Below are positions 1 to 9,024 of a stretch of DNA of 64,000 nucleotides, piece by piece. The number at the start of each line of letters is the position of its first letter. The stretch's first letter is position 1. A program made the translations under genes and the position numbers. The stretch spans positions 1 to 64,000 of the forward strand of contig JNVT01000051.1 of the NCBI GenBank assembly GCA_000737985.1, written 5' to 3'. The notes under the pieces are model-generated. The model had not been told where the DNA came from. It searched no databases and worked only from the letters and a program-made list of their open reading frames with translations. This DNA comes from Gammaproteobacteria bacterium MFB021 (GTDB taxonomy: Bacteria; Pseudomonadota; Gammaproteobacteria; Pseudomonadales; Halomonadaceae).

Positions 1-407
1 GTGATCCAGCATTCGCGAGCAAAGCTCGCTCCTACAGCAGACACTATCCGACGCTGGTGGATCTGGAGAAGGCGAAGCCACCAACCCTGCCAATGCCACC
101 CAATGCAGGATTCCGCCACCTGTAGGAGCGAGCTTGCTCGCGAAGAGCGAAGCCACCAACCTCGCCACCGCCACCCATAGGGGAGGCCGTCACCCTGATC
201 TTGTGCTGCGAGGTTATCGCTGCAGGTGACGTGATCCAGCATTCGCGAGCAAAGCTCGCTCCTACAGCAGACACTATCCGACGCTGGTGGATCTGGAGAA
301 GGCGAAGCCACCAACCCTGCCAATGCCACCCAATGCAGGATTCCGCCACCTGTAGGAGCGAGCTTGCTCGCGAAGAGCGAAGCCACCAACCTCGCCACCG
401 CCACCCA
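1..407. repeat. Direct duplication (177 bp, period 230) carrying inverted REP pairs
   Basis: Bases 1-177 recur at 231-407 with no difference seen by eye. Each copy holds one REP in reverse orientation (near 12-37 and 242-267, reading TTCGCGAGC...GCTCCTACAG) and one in forward orientation (near 120-144 and 350-374, GTAGGAGCGAGC...GCTCGCGAA). Two facing REPs with a spacer make a BIME-like unit, here duplicated as a whole. The family is the same as the array at 4.0-6.1 kb. Short open frames across it are low-complexity translations of the repeat and are not credible genes. Confidence 0.85.
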
Positions 408-920
408 ATGCGGGTGGTCCATTCCGTGGCGTCAAAGAGACACTGCCGGGCGATATCGCGCCGCCACGTAGGAAATTAACGTCACGACGCTTGAAAATCG
501 GCTAGCTCCTGCTCGACCAAGGTCGTAGAGGTGTCGTCGCGTTCATGCCCGGTCGGTGTCGCTCGATGCGGCGTGGCTATCCTGGCGCTGTGTTCACAAG
601 GTCATGATAAAACGCCTGTTTTAATGTGCGTCTCTGCTTATGCAGCGTCAGCCGGGGTTTTTGAAAAGCATTTTCACATCGCTGGGTGGGGCAGGGTCAT
701 ATGTCATACATGACTACAAAAACCGCAAAAACCGGCATTTTTCGGTAAAAGCCTTACCCCCACGCCACCGAAGTACTGATTGTGGTGCTGTACCCGGGGA
801 TTCCATAGTGACCTTGCCGAACGACGCTAGACGCAGCATTGATCGAATTAAAACGTGCGTTTTTCGTCGTCACGATTTCGGCAGAGATAGTCACGAAGCC
901 GACGCCCAAAGGAGTACAGC
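408..920. other. Intergenic region upstream of aceA
   Basis: About 510 bp without a credible gene. It drops in GC between 600 and 760 and must contain the aceA promoter and leader, but I could not identify a convincing -35/-10 pair or a named operator. A good ribosome binding site (AAAGGAG) lies at about 908-914, just before the aceA ATG. Confidence 0.5.
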
Positions 921-2519
921 ATGTCTATCTACCAGAGTGACCTCGACGCATTGAAGCGATTGTGTCGCGAGCAGGAAGGACGCTGGGACAATATCAATCC
1001 CGAATCGGTAGCGCGCATGCGGGCACAGAACCGCTTCCGCACCGGGCTGGATATCGCCCGCTACACCGCCTCGATCATGCGCCGCGACATGCGTGAGTAC
1101 GACCGTGATCCCTCCCGCTACACGCAGTCCCTGGGCTGCTGGCACGGGTTCATCGGTCAGCAGAAGATGATCTCGATCAAGAAGCACCATGGCACCACCC
1201 AAGGGCGCTACCTCTACCTCTCCGGGTGGATGATCGCCGCTCTGCGCTCGGAATTCGGCCCCTTGCCGGATCAGTCGATGCATGAAAAGACCGCCGTGCC
1301 GGCGCTGATCGAAGAGCTTTACACCTTCCTGCGTCAGGCCGATGCACGGGAACTCACGCACCTTTTCCGTGAGCTGGATCAGGCACGCAAGCAGGGCAAC
1401 GAGGTTGCAGCGCGGGGCGTGCTCGAGAAGATCGATAACTTCGAAACCCACGTGGTGCCGATCATTGCCGATATCGATGCCGGCTTCGGCAACGAGGAGG
1501 CCACCTACCTGCTGGCCAAGAAGATGATCGAAGCCGGTGCCTGCTGCATCCAGCTCGAGAACCAGGTCTCCGACGCCAAGCAGTGCGGGCATCAGGATGG
1601 CAAGGTCACCGTGCCGCACGAGGACTTCGTCGCCAAGATCAATGCCGTGCGCCACGCCTTCCTGGAGCTGGGGGTCGATGAGGGGGTGATCGTCGCGCGG
1701 ACCGACTCGCTGGGCGCCGGTCTGACCCAGAAGCTGCCGGTGAGCAAGGAGCCGGGCGATCTAGCCCATCAGTACAACAGCTTCCTCTACACCGTGCCGA
1801 TCTGCAGCGCCGACGATCTCGACGAGGGCGATAGCGTGATCAAGCTCGACGGCGACCTGCGCAAGCCGCTGCGGCTGGCCAACGGTCTCTACCGCTTCCG
1901 CTCGGACACCGGCGAAGAGCGGGTCGTGCTGGACTGCATCAACGCGCTGCAGAACGGGGCGGACCTTCTGTGGATCGAGACCGAGAAACCGCATATCGGC
2001 CAGATCGCCGGCATGGTCGACCGGATCCGCGCGGTGGTGCCGGATGCCAAGCTGGTCTACAACAATTCGCCGTCGTTCAACTGGACGCTCAACTTCCGTC
2101 AGCAGGTCTTCGACCGCTGGGAGAGCGAAGGCCGGGATCTCTCCGCCTACGAGCGTGCCCAGTTGATGAGCGCCGAGTACGACGACTCCGAGCTGGCGGC
2201 GGAAGCCGACCGCTGGGTGCAGAACTTCCAGCGCGATGCTTCCCGGGAGGCCGGTGTGTTCCATCATCTGATCACACTGCCGACCTACCACACGGCAGCG
2301 CTCTCCACCGATGAACTGGCCCAGGGCTATTTCGGTGAAGCGGGCATGCTTGCTTACGTGGCCGGGGTGCAGCGCCAGGAGATCCGTCGCGGCATGGCGT
2401 CGGTCAAGCATCAGGACATGGCCGGCTCCAATATCGGCGACGATCACAAGGAGTACTTCTCCGGCGCCGCTGCACTCAAGGCTGGCGGTACGCACAATAC
2501 CATGAACCAGTTCGGCTGA
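921..2519 (+). CDS. aceA: Isocitrate lyase, long (Pseudomonas-type) form
   Basis: Cleaves isocitrate to glyoxylate and succinate, the first step of the cytosolic glyoxylate shunt used for growth on acetate and fatty acids. The 532-residue length matches the longer isocitrate lyase subgroup of Pseudomonas and halomonads rather than the roughly 430-residue E. coli type. The catalytic loop is KQCGH at residues 220-224, with Cys222 as the expected general acid; the substrate and metal region IIADIDAGFG is at about 181-190 and NNSPSFNW follows further on. The ATG at 921 has the ribosome site AAAGGAG 6 bases upstream. It stands alone, followed by an intrinsic terminator, and has no functional link to the capsule genes; it marks the chromosomal backbone. 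Confidence 0.96.
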   Translation: MSIYQSDLDALKRLCREQEGRWDNINPESVARMRAQNRFRTGLDIARYTASIMRRDMREYDRDPSRYTQSLGCWHGFIGQQKMISIKKHHGTTQGRYLYLSGWMIAALRSEFGPLPDQSMHEKTAVPALIEELYTFLRQADARELTHLFRELDQARKQGNEVAARGVLEKIDNFETHVVPIIADIDAGFGNEEATYLLAKKMIEAGACCIQLENQVSDAKQCGHQDGKVTVPHEDFVAKINAVRHAFLELGVDEGVIVARTDSLGAGLTQKLPVSKEPGDLAHQYNSFLYTVPICSADDLDEGDSVIKLDGDLRKPLRLANGLYRFRSDTGEERVVLDCINALQNGADLLWIETEKPHIGQIAGMVDRIRAVVPDAKLVYNNSPSFNWTLNFRQQVFDRWESEGRDLSAYERAQLMSAEYDDSELAAEADRWVQNFQRDASREAGVFHHLITLPTYHTAALSTDELAQGYFGEAGMLAYVAGVQRQEIRRGMASVKHQDMAGSNIGDDHKEYFSGAAALKAGGTHNTMNQFG

Positions 2520-2562
2520 GACTGGCTGCCCGCCGCGATACCGCGTGATCCGCGTTTTACCC

Positions 2563-2592
2563 TGGCCCCGGCGATCCCGGGGCTGGTTTTTT
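2563..2592 (+). terminator. Intrinsic terminator after aceA
   Basis: A GC stem GCCCCGG (2565-2571) pairs with CCGGGGC (2577-2583) around a five-base loop and is followed by TGG and six T residues (2587-2592). It lies 45 bases after the aceA stop. Confidence 0.85.
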
Positions 2593-2804
2593 CCTGTATA
2601 CCTCCCGCCTCGATGACCGCCATTTCTTGAAGACGAATGCTTTGGCGAAGACGCACGCTTTTGCGAAGACTAAGGCCTCAACTTTTTAATACCCGACATG
2701 ACGGCGCGTCTCCCTCGCGATGATGGATATCGAAAATGGTTCCTGATCGCGGCCGTACTGCGCGCTAGATTGCCCCGAAATGACAGCGGATCGGCGGGGG
2801 CAAC

Positions 2805-4028
2805 ATGTTCGGTTTCGTGGACCATATCAATGCCGGTGGCGTGGCCGGCTGGTGTGTCGGCAGGAGAACCCAGCCGCTACCGGGAAAAGGGCGCTGGGCG
2901 TCCCGCGTGGTGGTGATTTCGGTCAATGATATCGATCGCTTCAGCGCTTTCTGCCAGGACCCCAGGCCGGATGTGGTGCGTGCCGGGGCCGCGCGTGACC
3001 CCCACGTGGGCTTTCGCGCGCCGCTGGCGCTGAAGCCGGGCGATCTGGTGCGCGTGCGCTTCGGTCTCGGCGGCCACATGCTGCAGAACGGCGTGGCGGT
3101 GATCGGCGATGAGCCGCTGCGCGGTCGCGCCAACGACTCGGGCTTCATGCCGCTGACGCCCTATGGCGGGCTGGATGCCTATCGCCAGCTACTCGAGCCG
3201 CTGCGTGCCCGCTTCAAGATCGAGGCCTTCCGCCCGCTGTTCGGTCAGACCGGTAAGCTGGCCGCCATGGCGCTGCAGACGCCTGAAGGGCGCACGGTGG
3301 TGCCCATGGGCATGCCAGCGGCACGGGCCCGGCGCCAGGCGCGTCTCTACCGTGAGCTATTGGCGCCTCATCGGGTCGCCTGCCCGGCGCTCTCGCTGCG
3401 GGTCGATGCCGCGGGCGGTGTCATGCTGTGTGCCGACTATGTCGCCGGCATCACCCTGGACAAGCACGGGCTGACCGATCCGCGGGCCATGCGCACGACC
3501 ATCGAGTGGGCCAAGCGCCTCAACGACCTGAAGCCGAGCCCGGCGCTGGTCGCGCAACTGCGCGAACGCCATCACGCCGACCGCCTGATCGCGCGTAGCT
3601 GGCGCCAGCTGCTGGTGGGGCGGCGGGGCGGCGATCGGCGGCTGATCCTGGCCATGCTGTGGAGCGCCGGTGGGCTGCCGCGGGTATTCTCCCATGGTGA
3701 TCTGCACCGGGAGAATGTCATCGTGGACGCGAGCAGCGGGCGGCCACTGCTGATCGACTGGGACAACGCTGGGCTGCTGCCGCTCGGCGCCGATCTGGCG
3801 CGACTGCTGCTCGGTGTGCCCCCACGCCAGGCCGAAGCCTGGGTCGGCGGCTCGCGGCAGCTACGCCTCGGCTGGGTCATCTTCACGTATCTCTCTCTGG
3901 CCCTGCGCCAGGCCGACTTCATCGGCAGTGCGGACGCCAGGTACCTGGCCCAACGCTTCCAGCAGCTTTCACGCCCAACGGCCGCGTCCCAGTCTTCGCC
4001 GCCAGGAGTCAGAAGCGGCCTGCTGTAG
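2805..4028 (+). CDS. APH/choline-kinase-like phosphotransferase with an N-terminal GW-type domain
   Basis: Residues about 130-380 have the aminoglycoside/choline kinase fold signature: the catalytic loop SHGDLHRENV (about 300-309) and the metal-binding LIDWDNAG about 20 residues later. The substrate is unknown; sugars, choline or a lipid-linked saccharide are all possible. Residues 1-105 form a separate domain (GGVAGWCV near 12-19, then RDPHVGFRAPL near 65) that resembles a segment inside the glycosyltransferase at 25554-27923, suggesting a role in surface glycan modification. The ATG is preceded by a G-rich stretch (2793-2800). Oddly, the stop codon is the TAG inside the first REP of the following array, so the last residues may have been altered by REP insertion. 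The 210 bp between the aceA terminator and this gene hold nothing I recognise. Function is inferred from fold only. Confidence 0.75.
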   Translation: MFGFVDHINAGGVAGWCVGRRTQPLPGKGRWASRVVVISVNDIDRFSAFCQDPRPDVVRAGAARDPHVGFRAPLALKPGDLVRVRFGLGGHMLQNGVAVIGDEPLRGRANDSGFMPLTPYGGLDAYRQLLEPLRARFKIEAFRPLFGQTGKLAAMALQTPEGRTVVPMGMPAARARRQARLYRELLAPHRVACPALSLRVDAAGGVMLCADYVAGITLDKHGLTDPRAMRTTIEWAKRLNDLKPSPALVAQLRERHHADRLIARSWRQLLVGRRGGDRRLILAMLWSAGGLPRVFSHGDLHRENVIVDASSGRPLLIDWDNAGLLPLGADLARLLLGVPPRQAEAWVGGSRQLRLGWVIFTYLSLALRQADFIGSADARYLAQRFQQLSRPTAASQSSPPGVRSGLL

Positions 4029-6079
4029 GAGCGGGCTTGCTCGCGAAGGGCGCGCCACCAGCCACACACGTCGTCACCTGCACACGAATCGGCCATGACC
4101 TTGGTCTCATGCAGTGGGGGTATCTTTGAAAGCGTCATGACCCCTCATTCGCGAGCTTGCTCGCGAAGGGCGCGCCACCAGCCACAGAGATCATCACTTG
4201 TAGGAGCGAGCTTGCTCGCGAAGGGCGCGCCACCAGCCACAGAGATCATCACTTGTAGGAGCGAGCTTGCTCGCGAAGGGCGCGCCACCAACCGCAGACA
4301 TCGTTACTTGCACACGAAGCGGCCACGGCCTTGGTCTCATGCCGTGGGGGTATCTTCGAAGGCGGCATGGTCCTCCATTCGCGAGCGGAGCTCGCTCCTA
4401 CAGCAGACACGACCTCGCCATCGTGGATAGTGAAGAGGGCAATGCCACCACCCCCAGTCACCATCATCCACCATAGGCACCGACCGCCTGTAGGAGCGAG
4501 CTTGCTCGCGAAGGGCGCGCCACCAACCGCAGACATCGTTACTTGCACACGAAGCGGCCACGGCCTTGGTCTCATGCCGTGGGGGGGATCTTCGAAGGCG
4601 GCATGGTCCTCCATTCGCGAGCGGAGCTCGCTCCTACAGCAGACACGATCTCGCCATCGTGGATAGTGAAGAGGGCAATGCCACCATCCCCAGTCACCAT
4701 CATCCACCATAGGCACCGACCGCCTGTAGGAGCGAGCTTGCTCGCGAAGGGCGTGCCACCAACCGCAGAGATCGTTACTTGCACACGAAGCGGCCACGGC
4801 CTTGGTCTCATGCCGTGGGGGTATCTTCGAAGGCGGCATGGTCCTCCATTCGCGAGCGGAGCTCGCTCCTACAGCAGACACGACCTCGCCATCGTGGATA
4901 GTGAAGAGGGCAATGCCACCATCCCTAGTCACCATCATCCACCATAGGCACTGGCCACCTGTAGGAGCGAGCTTGCTCGCGAAGGGCGCGCCACCAGCCA
5001 CAGAGATCATCACCTGTAGGAGCGAGCTTGCTCGCGAAGGGCGTGCCACCAACCGCAGAGATCGTCACATGCACACGAAGCGGCCACGGCCTTGGTCTCA
5101 TGCCGTGGGGGTATCTTCGAAGGCGGCATGGTCCTCCATTCGCGAGCGGAGCTCGCTCCCACAGCAGACACGATCTCGCCATCGTGGATAGTGAAGAGGG
5201 CAATGCCACCATCCCTAGTCACCATCATCCACCATAGGCACTGGCCACCTGTAGGAGCGAGCTTGCTCGCGAAGGGCGCGCCACCAACTGCAGATATCGT
5301 CATCTGCACACGAATCGGCCACGGCCTTGGTCTCATGCCGTGGGGGCATCTTTGAAAGCGTCATGGTCCTCCATTCGCGAGCTTGCTCGCGAAGGGCGCG
5401 CCACCAGCCACAGAGATCATCACTTGTAGGAGCGAGCTTGCTCGCGAAGGGCGTGCCACCAACCGCAGAGATCGTCACATGCACACGAATCGGCCACGGC
5501 CTTGGTCTCATGCCGTGGGGGTATCTTTGAAGGCGGCATGGTCCTCCATTCGCGAGCTTGCTCGCGAAGGGCGCGCCACCAGCCACAGAGATCATCACCT
5601 GTAGGAGCGAGCTTGCTCGCGAAGGGCGTGCCACCAACCGCAGAGATCGTCACATGCACACGAATCGGCCACGTCCTTGGTCTCATGCCGTGGGGGTATC
5701 TTTGAAAGCGTCATGATCCCCCATTCGCGAGCAGAGCTCGCTCCTACAGCAGACACGACCTCGCCATCGTGGATAGTGAAGAGGGTAATGACACCATCCC
5801 CAGTCACCATCATCCACCATAAGCACCGACCACCTGTAGGAGCGAGTTGGCCCGAGAAGTGCGCCACCAACCGGAGACATTGTCACCTGTAGGAGCGAGC
5901 CTGCTCGCGAAGGGCGCGCCACCAGCCACAGAGATCATCACCTGTAGGAGCGAGTTGGCCCGAGAAGTGCGCCACCAACCGGAGACATTGTCACCTGTAG
6001 GAGCGAGCTTGCTCGCGAAGGGCGTGCCACCAGCCACAGAGATCATCACCTGTAGGAGCGAGCTTGCTCGCGAAGGATA
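4023..6079. repeat. Large REP/BIME array (about 23 units) beside a RAYT gene
   Basis: Units of the form GTAGGAGCGAGC-TT-GCTCGCGAA occur about 23 times in both orientations. Forward units start near 4024, 4200, 4254, 4491, 4725, 4961, 5016, 5251, 5425, 5600, 5888, 5996 and 6050; reverse units lie near 4377, 4613, 4849, 5139 and 5724; units near 5835 and 5943 read GAGTTGGCCCGAGAAG. Units near 4146, 5372 and 5548 read ATTCGCGAGCTTGCTCGCGAA and look like fusions of a reverse and a forward unit. The sequence between units is itself repeated: CACACGAA recurs at 4311, 4546, 4782, 5072, 5307, 5482 and 5657, giving periods of about 235, 236, 290, 235, 175 and 175. The final part repeats with a 108-base period. 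The spacers are not unique, so this is not a CRISPR. Open frames across it are repeat translations. Confidence 0.93.
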
Positions 6080-6121
6080 AAGCCTCCAACGGCGGAAATC
6101 GCCATCCAGCGGCGGAAGCGC

Positions 6122-6577
6122 CTAAAGCCATGCGGCGTCCCAGAGCGGATAGTCCGCTAGGCGTCGCGTGAGACCCGCCCTCAGGGGATTGGCGACGATA
6201 TAGCGCGCCACATCACGCAGGTCCTCCTCGCGGCGCAGGGCGCGTTCGTGATAACCGGCTTGCCATACCTGCCCACGCCGACCCAGATGGCGGTTGATCT
6301 CTCTGGCACTACGCGATTTGACCCGCTGCAGAAGCCGGGAAAGGTCCTCTTTTTCCAGCTGCAGCAGCCAGTGCCAGTGATCGGGCATGATCACCCAGCA
6401 CAGCGAGGTGGCCCGACCCTGACATTGGGCTAGATAGATTTCGCGTGCCAACGTCTGCCCGGCAGCGAAATCATGGAACCAAGCTTGGCGCTGGCATGTG
6501 ACCACGGTCACCGAGTAAATCCTGCCGATCTCGGAATGCCGGCCTCGGCGCAGATGCGAGGTGTGATAGCGCTCCAT
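6122..6577 (-). CDS. REP-associated tyrosine transposase (RAYT, Y1/HUH family)
   Basis: A 151-residue single-domain protein of the IS200-like Y1 family that is known to act on REP/BIME hairpins. The HUH motif is the HWH of VIMPDHWHWLLQ (about residues 63-74). The candidate catalytic tyrosine is in AGYHERALR (about 106-114), followed by the family-typical stretch DVARYIVANPLRAGL. The ATG (complement of 6575-6577) has a strong ribosome site AGGAGAGG directly upstream on the minus strand. The gene is intact and lies immediately at the right edge of the REP array, the classical arrangement for a RAYT and its substrate repeats. RAYTs are usually domesticated, single-copy and not self-mobile as insertion sequences. 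This one is the probable source of the array's amplification. Confidence 0.93.
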   Translation of the reverse strand: MERYHTSHLRRGRHSEIGRIYSVTVVTCQRQAWFHDFAAGQTLAREIYLAQCQGRATSLCWVIMPDHWHWLLQLEKEDLSRLLQRVKSRSAREINRHLGRRGQVWQAGYHERALRREEDLRDVARYIVANPLRAGLTRRLADYPLWDAAWL

Positions 6578-6920
6578 GAGCCTCTCCTGGCTGATCGATG
6601 GCGGCTGCCTACCTCTACATCGGCAGATGGACCCTGTAACCGAGATATTGGGGGCAAAACAGTAACATGAAGATTACCAGCGACTGTCGCGATTCGCGGA
6701 CAGTCGCAAGACAAATCCTGACGTTTTATTCACCTTTCGTAGAGCACTTTACGTGGCGTTATCACACTTGTGTGCCTAGAATCGCGGTTCGGTCGATATG
6801 TGAAATCGATTCATTGAAATCGGCATAACGTCATAACTCAAAGGCGTTAATCGAGCGATTTAGGCGTAAAAGTCACGCCGCGAGTTTCGGCATCGATAAC
6901 GGTAGGGAGGAAGAGTTGGC
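6578..6920. other. Intergenic region with a near-perfect inverted repeat
   Basis: A gene-free 343 bp between the RAYT and the SLC13 transporter, transcribed away on both sides. At 6680-6707 an inverted repeat pairs GCGACTGTC with GACAGTCGC, and the inner GCGA and TCGC also pair. The stretch 6715-6860 is AT-rich and probably contains the transporter promoter; I cannot define -35 and -10 boxes. A ribosome site GGGAGGAAG lies about 8 bases before the transporter start. Confidence 0.5.
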
Positions 6921-8684
6921 ATGGGTATCGATGCCTGGTTGAGCATGGCGGCTGTGGTGGCGGTCCTGGGCACACTGGTCTTCACGCGCATCGCGCCGGA
7001 CGCCATTCTGGTCGGCGCCATGGCGTTTCTGATCTTCACCGATGTGCTCACGCCGCAGCAGGCGCTGGCGGGCTTCGCCAATACCGGGGTGATGACCATC
7101 GCCGCGCTCTACGTGGTAGCGGCAGCGCTCAAGGAGACCGGGGCGATCAAGTGGATCGCCAGCCTGCTGCTCGGCCAGCCGAGCACGCTGCGCCGGGCCC
7201 AGTGGCGGGTGATGCTGCCGGCATCGGTGCTGAGCGCCTTCATGAACAACACCACCGTGGTGGCGATGTTCATTCCCGCGATACAGGATTGGTCCGGCCG
7301 CTTGCGTCTGCCGCCTTCCAAGCTGCTGCTGCCACTCAGCTATATCTCCATCCTCGGCGGGACCTGCACTCTGATCGGCACCAGCACAAACCTGGTCGTC
7401 GATGGCCTGCTGCAGAGCCGCCACGGCATCTCGCTGGGCATGTTCGAACTCACCTGGGTGGGCCTGCCGATACTGATCGTGGGTGGCGGCTTCATCCTGC
7501 TGTTCGCCGGCTGGCTGCTGCCCCAGCGCGATGGCACCAGCTCGCAGCTCGACCAGATCCGCGAGTACAGCGTCGAGGTCGACGTGAAGCCGGGCGGGCC
7601 GCTGGTGGGCAAGAGTATCGCGGAAGCGGGGCTGCGCAACCTGCAGTTCGGCTATCTCACCGATATCCAGCGCGGCGACGAACTGATGGCCGCGGTCCCG
7701 CCAGAAACCCGGCTGCAGGCAGACGACACCCTGATCTTCGTCGGCGCGCCTGAATGTGCCCGTGAACTGCGCGAAGTGCGCGGCCTGGTACCCACCAACG
7801 GCAACGTGCAGAAGCTGGAGATCGCCCACCACCGGCGCTGTCTGGTCGAGGCGGTGATCAGCCCCGATTTCACCGCGATCGGCCAGAGCGTGCGCGAATC
7901 GCGTTTCCGCTCGCGCTTCCAGGCTGTGATTCTCTCCATCTCCCGCCACGGGCGGCGGCTGGAAGGCAAGCTGGGTGACGTCGAGTTCCAGGTCGGTGAC
8001 ACCCTGCTGCTGGAGACCGGGCAGCAGTTCGTCGAGCAGTACCGCTACCGTAAGGATTTCCTGCTGGTCAGCCAGCTCAACGACTCCACGCCGCCCAACT
8101 TCCAGAAGGCGCCGCTTTCGCTGGGTATTCTCGGGGTCATGGTGCTGCTCAGCGCCACCAACCTGACCTCGATTCTCGAAGCGGCCTTTCTCGCCGCCGG
8201 CGCCATGCTGGTGAGCGGCTGCCTGACCATGGGCAAGGCGCGCCGCTATATCGATCTTTCAGTGCTGATCGTGATCGCCGCCTCGTTCTCGCTGGGCACC
8301 GCGATGAGTGAATCCGGCGCCGCGCAGGCCATCGCCGAGCAGGTGGTGGGGCAGATCCATACGCCCTGGCTGGCGCTGCTCTTCGTCTACGTGATGACGG
8401 TGCTGTTCACTGAGATGATCACCAACAATGCCGCCGCGGTACTGATGTTCCCCATCGCCATGGCGGTCTCCGATCAGCTCGGGGTCGACTTCATGCCGTT
8501 CGTCATCGCTGTCACCATTGCCGCCTCGGCCAGCTTCATGACCGCGCTGGGCTACCAGACCAATCTGATGGTGATGGGCCCCGGCGGCTACCGCATGCAC
8601 GACTATCTCAAGCTCGGCGTGCCGCTCAGCCTGATCGTCGGCCTGGTCAGCGTCACCCTGATACCGCTGATCTGGCACTTCTAG
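6921..8684 (+). CDS. SLC13/DASS-family anion:sodium symporter with two RCK_C (TrkA-C) domains
   Basis: An inner-membrane transporter of 587 residues. N-terminal and C-terminal halves each hold several membrane helices. Each half carries a family-type loop: GGTCTLIGTSTNLVVDGL (about residues 148-165) and the later TALGYQTNLMVMGPGGYRM. Between the halves (about 210-380) are two cytosolic RCK_C domains, one around VDVKPGGPLVGKSIAEAGLR and one around FTAIGQSVRESRFRSRFQAV. This architecture is common in bacterial SLC13 permeases annotated for sulfate, citrate or dicarboxylates. Substrate cannot be read from sequence. Sulfate is attractive because cysD/cysNC lie 50 kb away in the same window, but this link is weak inference. 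The ATG has a good ribosome site GGGAGGAAG. Confidence 0.88.
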   Translation: MGIDAWLSMAAVVAVLGTLVFTRIAPDAILVGAMAFLIFTDVLTPQQALAGFANTGVMTIAALYVVAAALKETGAIKWIASLLLGQPSTLRRAQWRVMLPASVLSAFMNNTTVVAMFIPAIQDWSGRLRLPPSKLLLPLSYISILGGTCTLIGTSTNLVVDGLLQSRHGISLGMFELTWVGLPILIVGGGFILLFAGWLLPQRDGTSSQLDQIREYSVEVDVKPGGPLVGKSIAEAGLRNLQFGYLTDIQRGDELMAAVPPETRLQADDTLIFVGAPECARELREVRGLVPTNGNVQKLEIAHHRRCLVEAVISPDFTAIGQSVRESRFRSRFQAVILSISRHGRRLEGKLGDVEFQVGDTLLLETGQQFVEQYRYRKDFLLVSQLNDSTPPNFQKAPLSLGILGVMVLLSATNLTSILEAAFLAAGAMLVSGCLTMGKARRYIDLSVLIVIAASFSLGTAMSESGAAQAIAEQVVGQIHTPWLALLFVYVMTVLFTEMITNNAAAVLMFPIAMAVSDQLGVDFMPFVIAVTIAASASFMTALGYQTNLMVMGPGGYRMHDYLKLGVPLSLIVGLVSVTLIPLIWHF

Positions 8685-9024
8685 CCGCGGCGCGAATATC
8701 AGCAACTATAGATGGAAGGTCCGCCGGTAGGAGCGAGCTCGCTCGCGAAAAGGCAAGCTTTCTTTGGCCAATAAGAGGAATTCGTCTCCACGGTAGGCAA
8801 ATCGGGCCCGGCCCAATACAATCGTGTGCCTTGAGGGCCATGGATTCGGCCTACTGAATGTATCAATGTGTTCGAGGGCAGGGATCTTGCCACCGGTTAT
8901 TTTTTTGGACTGCCCTAATGCTTCGGGCCTAATCCATTCCTGTAGACCGATGCCACCGCACGTATCGGGCATGTGCCCGTGCGGCGGGGCTCGGTGTCCT
9001 AGTCAATCGGGTTGATCACAAAAC
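8685..9024. other. Leader region of capsule export set A with a solitary REP
   Basis: A gene-free 340 bp between the SLC13 gene and the first capsule gene. A single REP of the same family as the large array lies at 8726-8749 (GGTAGGAGCGAGC then TCGCTCGCGAA). The remainder, 8880-9020, should contain the promoter of the capsule export operon, but no spacing-correct sigma70 pair is evident to me. An ops-like element occurs further downstream inside kpsD. Confidence 0.5.

Noticed and set aside
4249-5052. Protein-coding frame of 267 codons across the REP array
   Set aside because: The translation consists of repeated REP-derived strings and varies with the array; there is no support for a gene.
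4023-6079. CRISPR array
   Set aside because: Repeats occur in both orientations, the intervening sequence is itself repeated and not unique, and no cas gene is present.
6921-8684. Calling the SLC13 transporter a sulfate permease
   Set aside because: The family carries sulfate, citrate and dicarboxylates; no residue here decides this, and the cys genes are 50 kb away.
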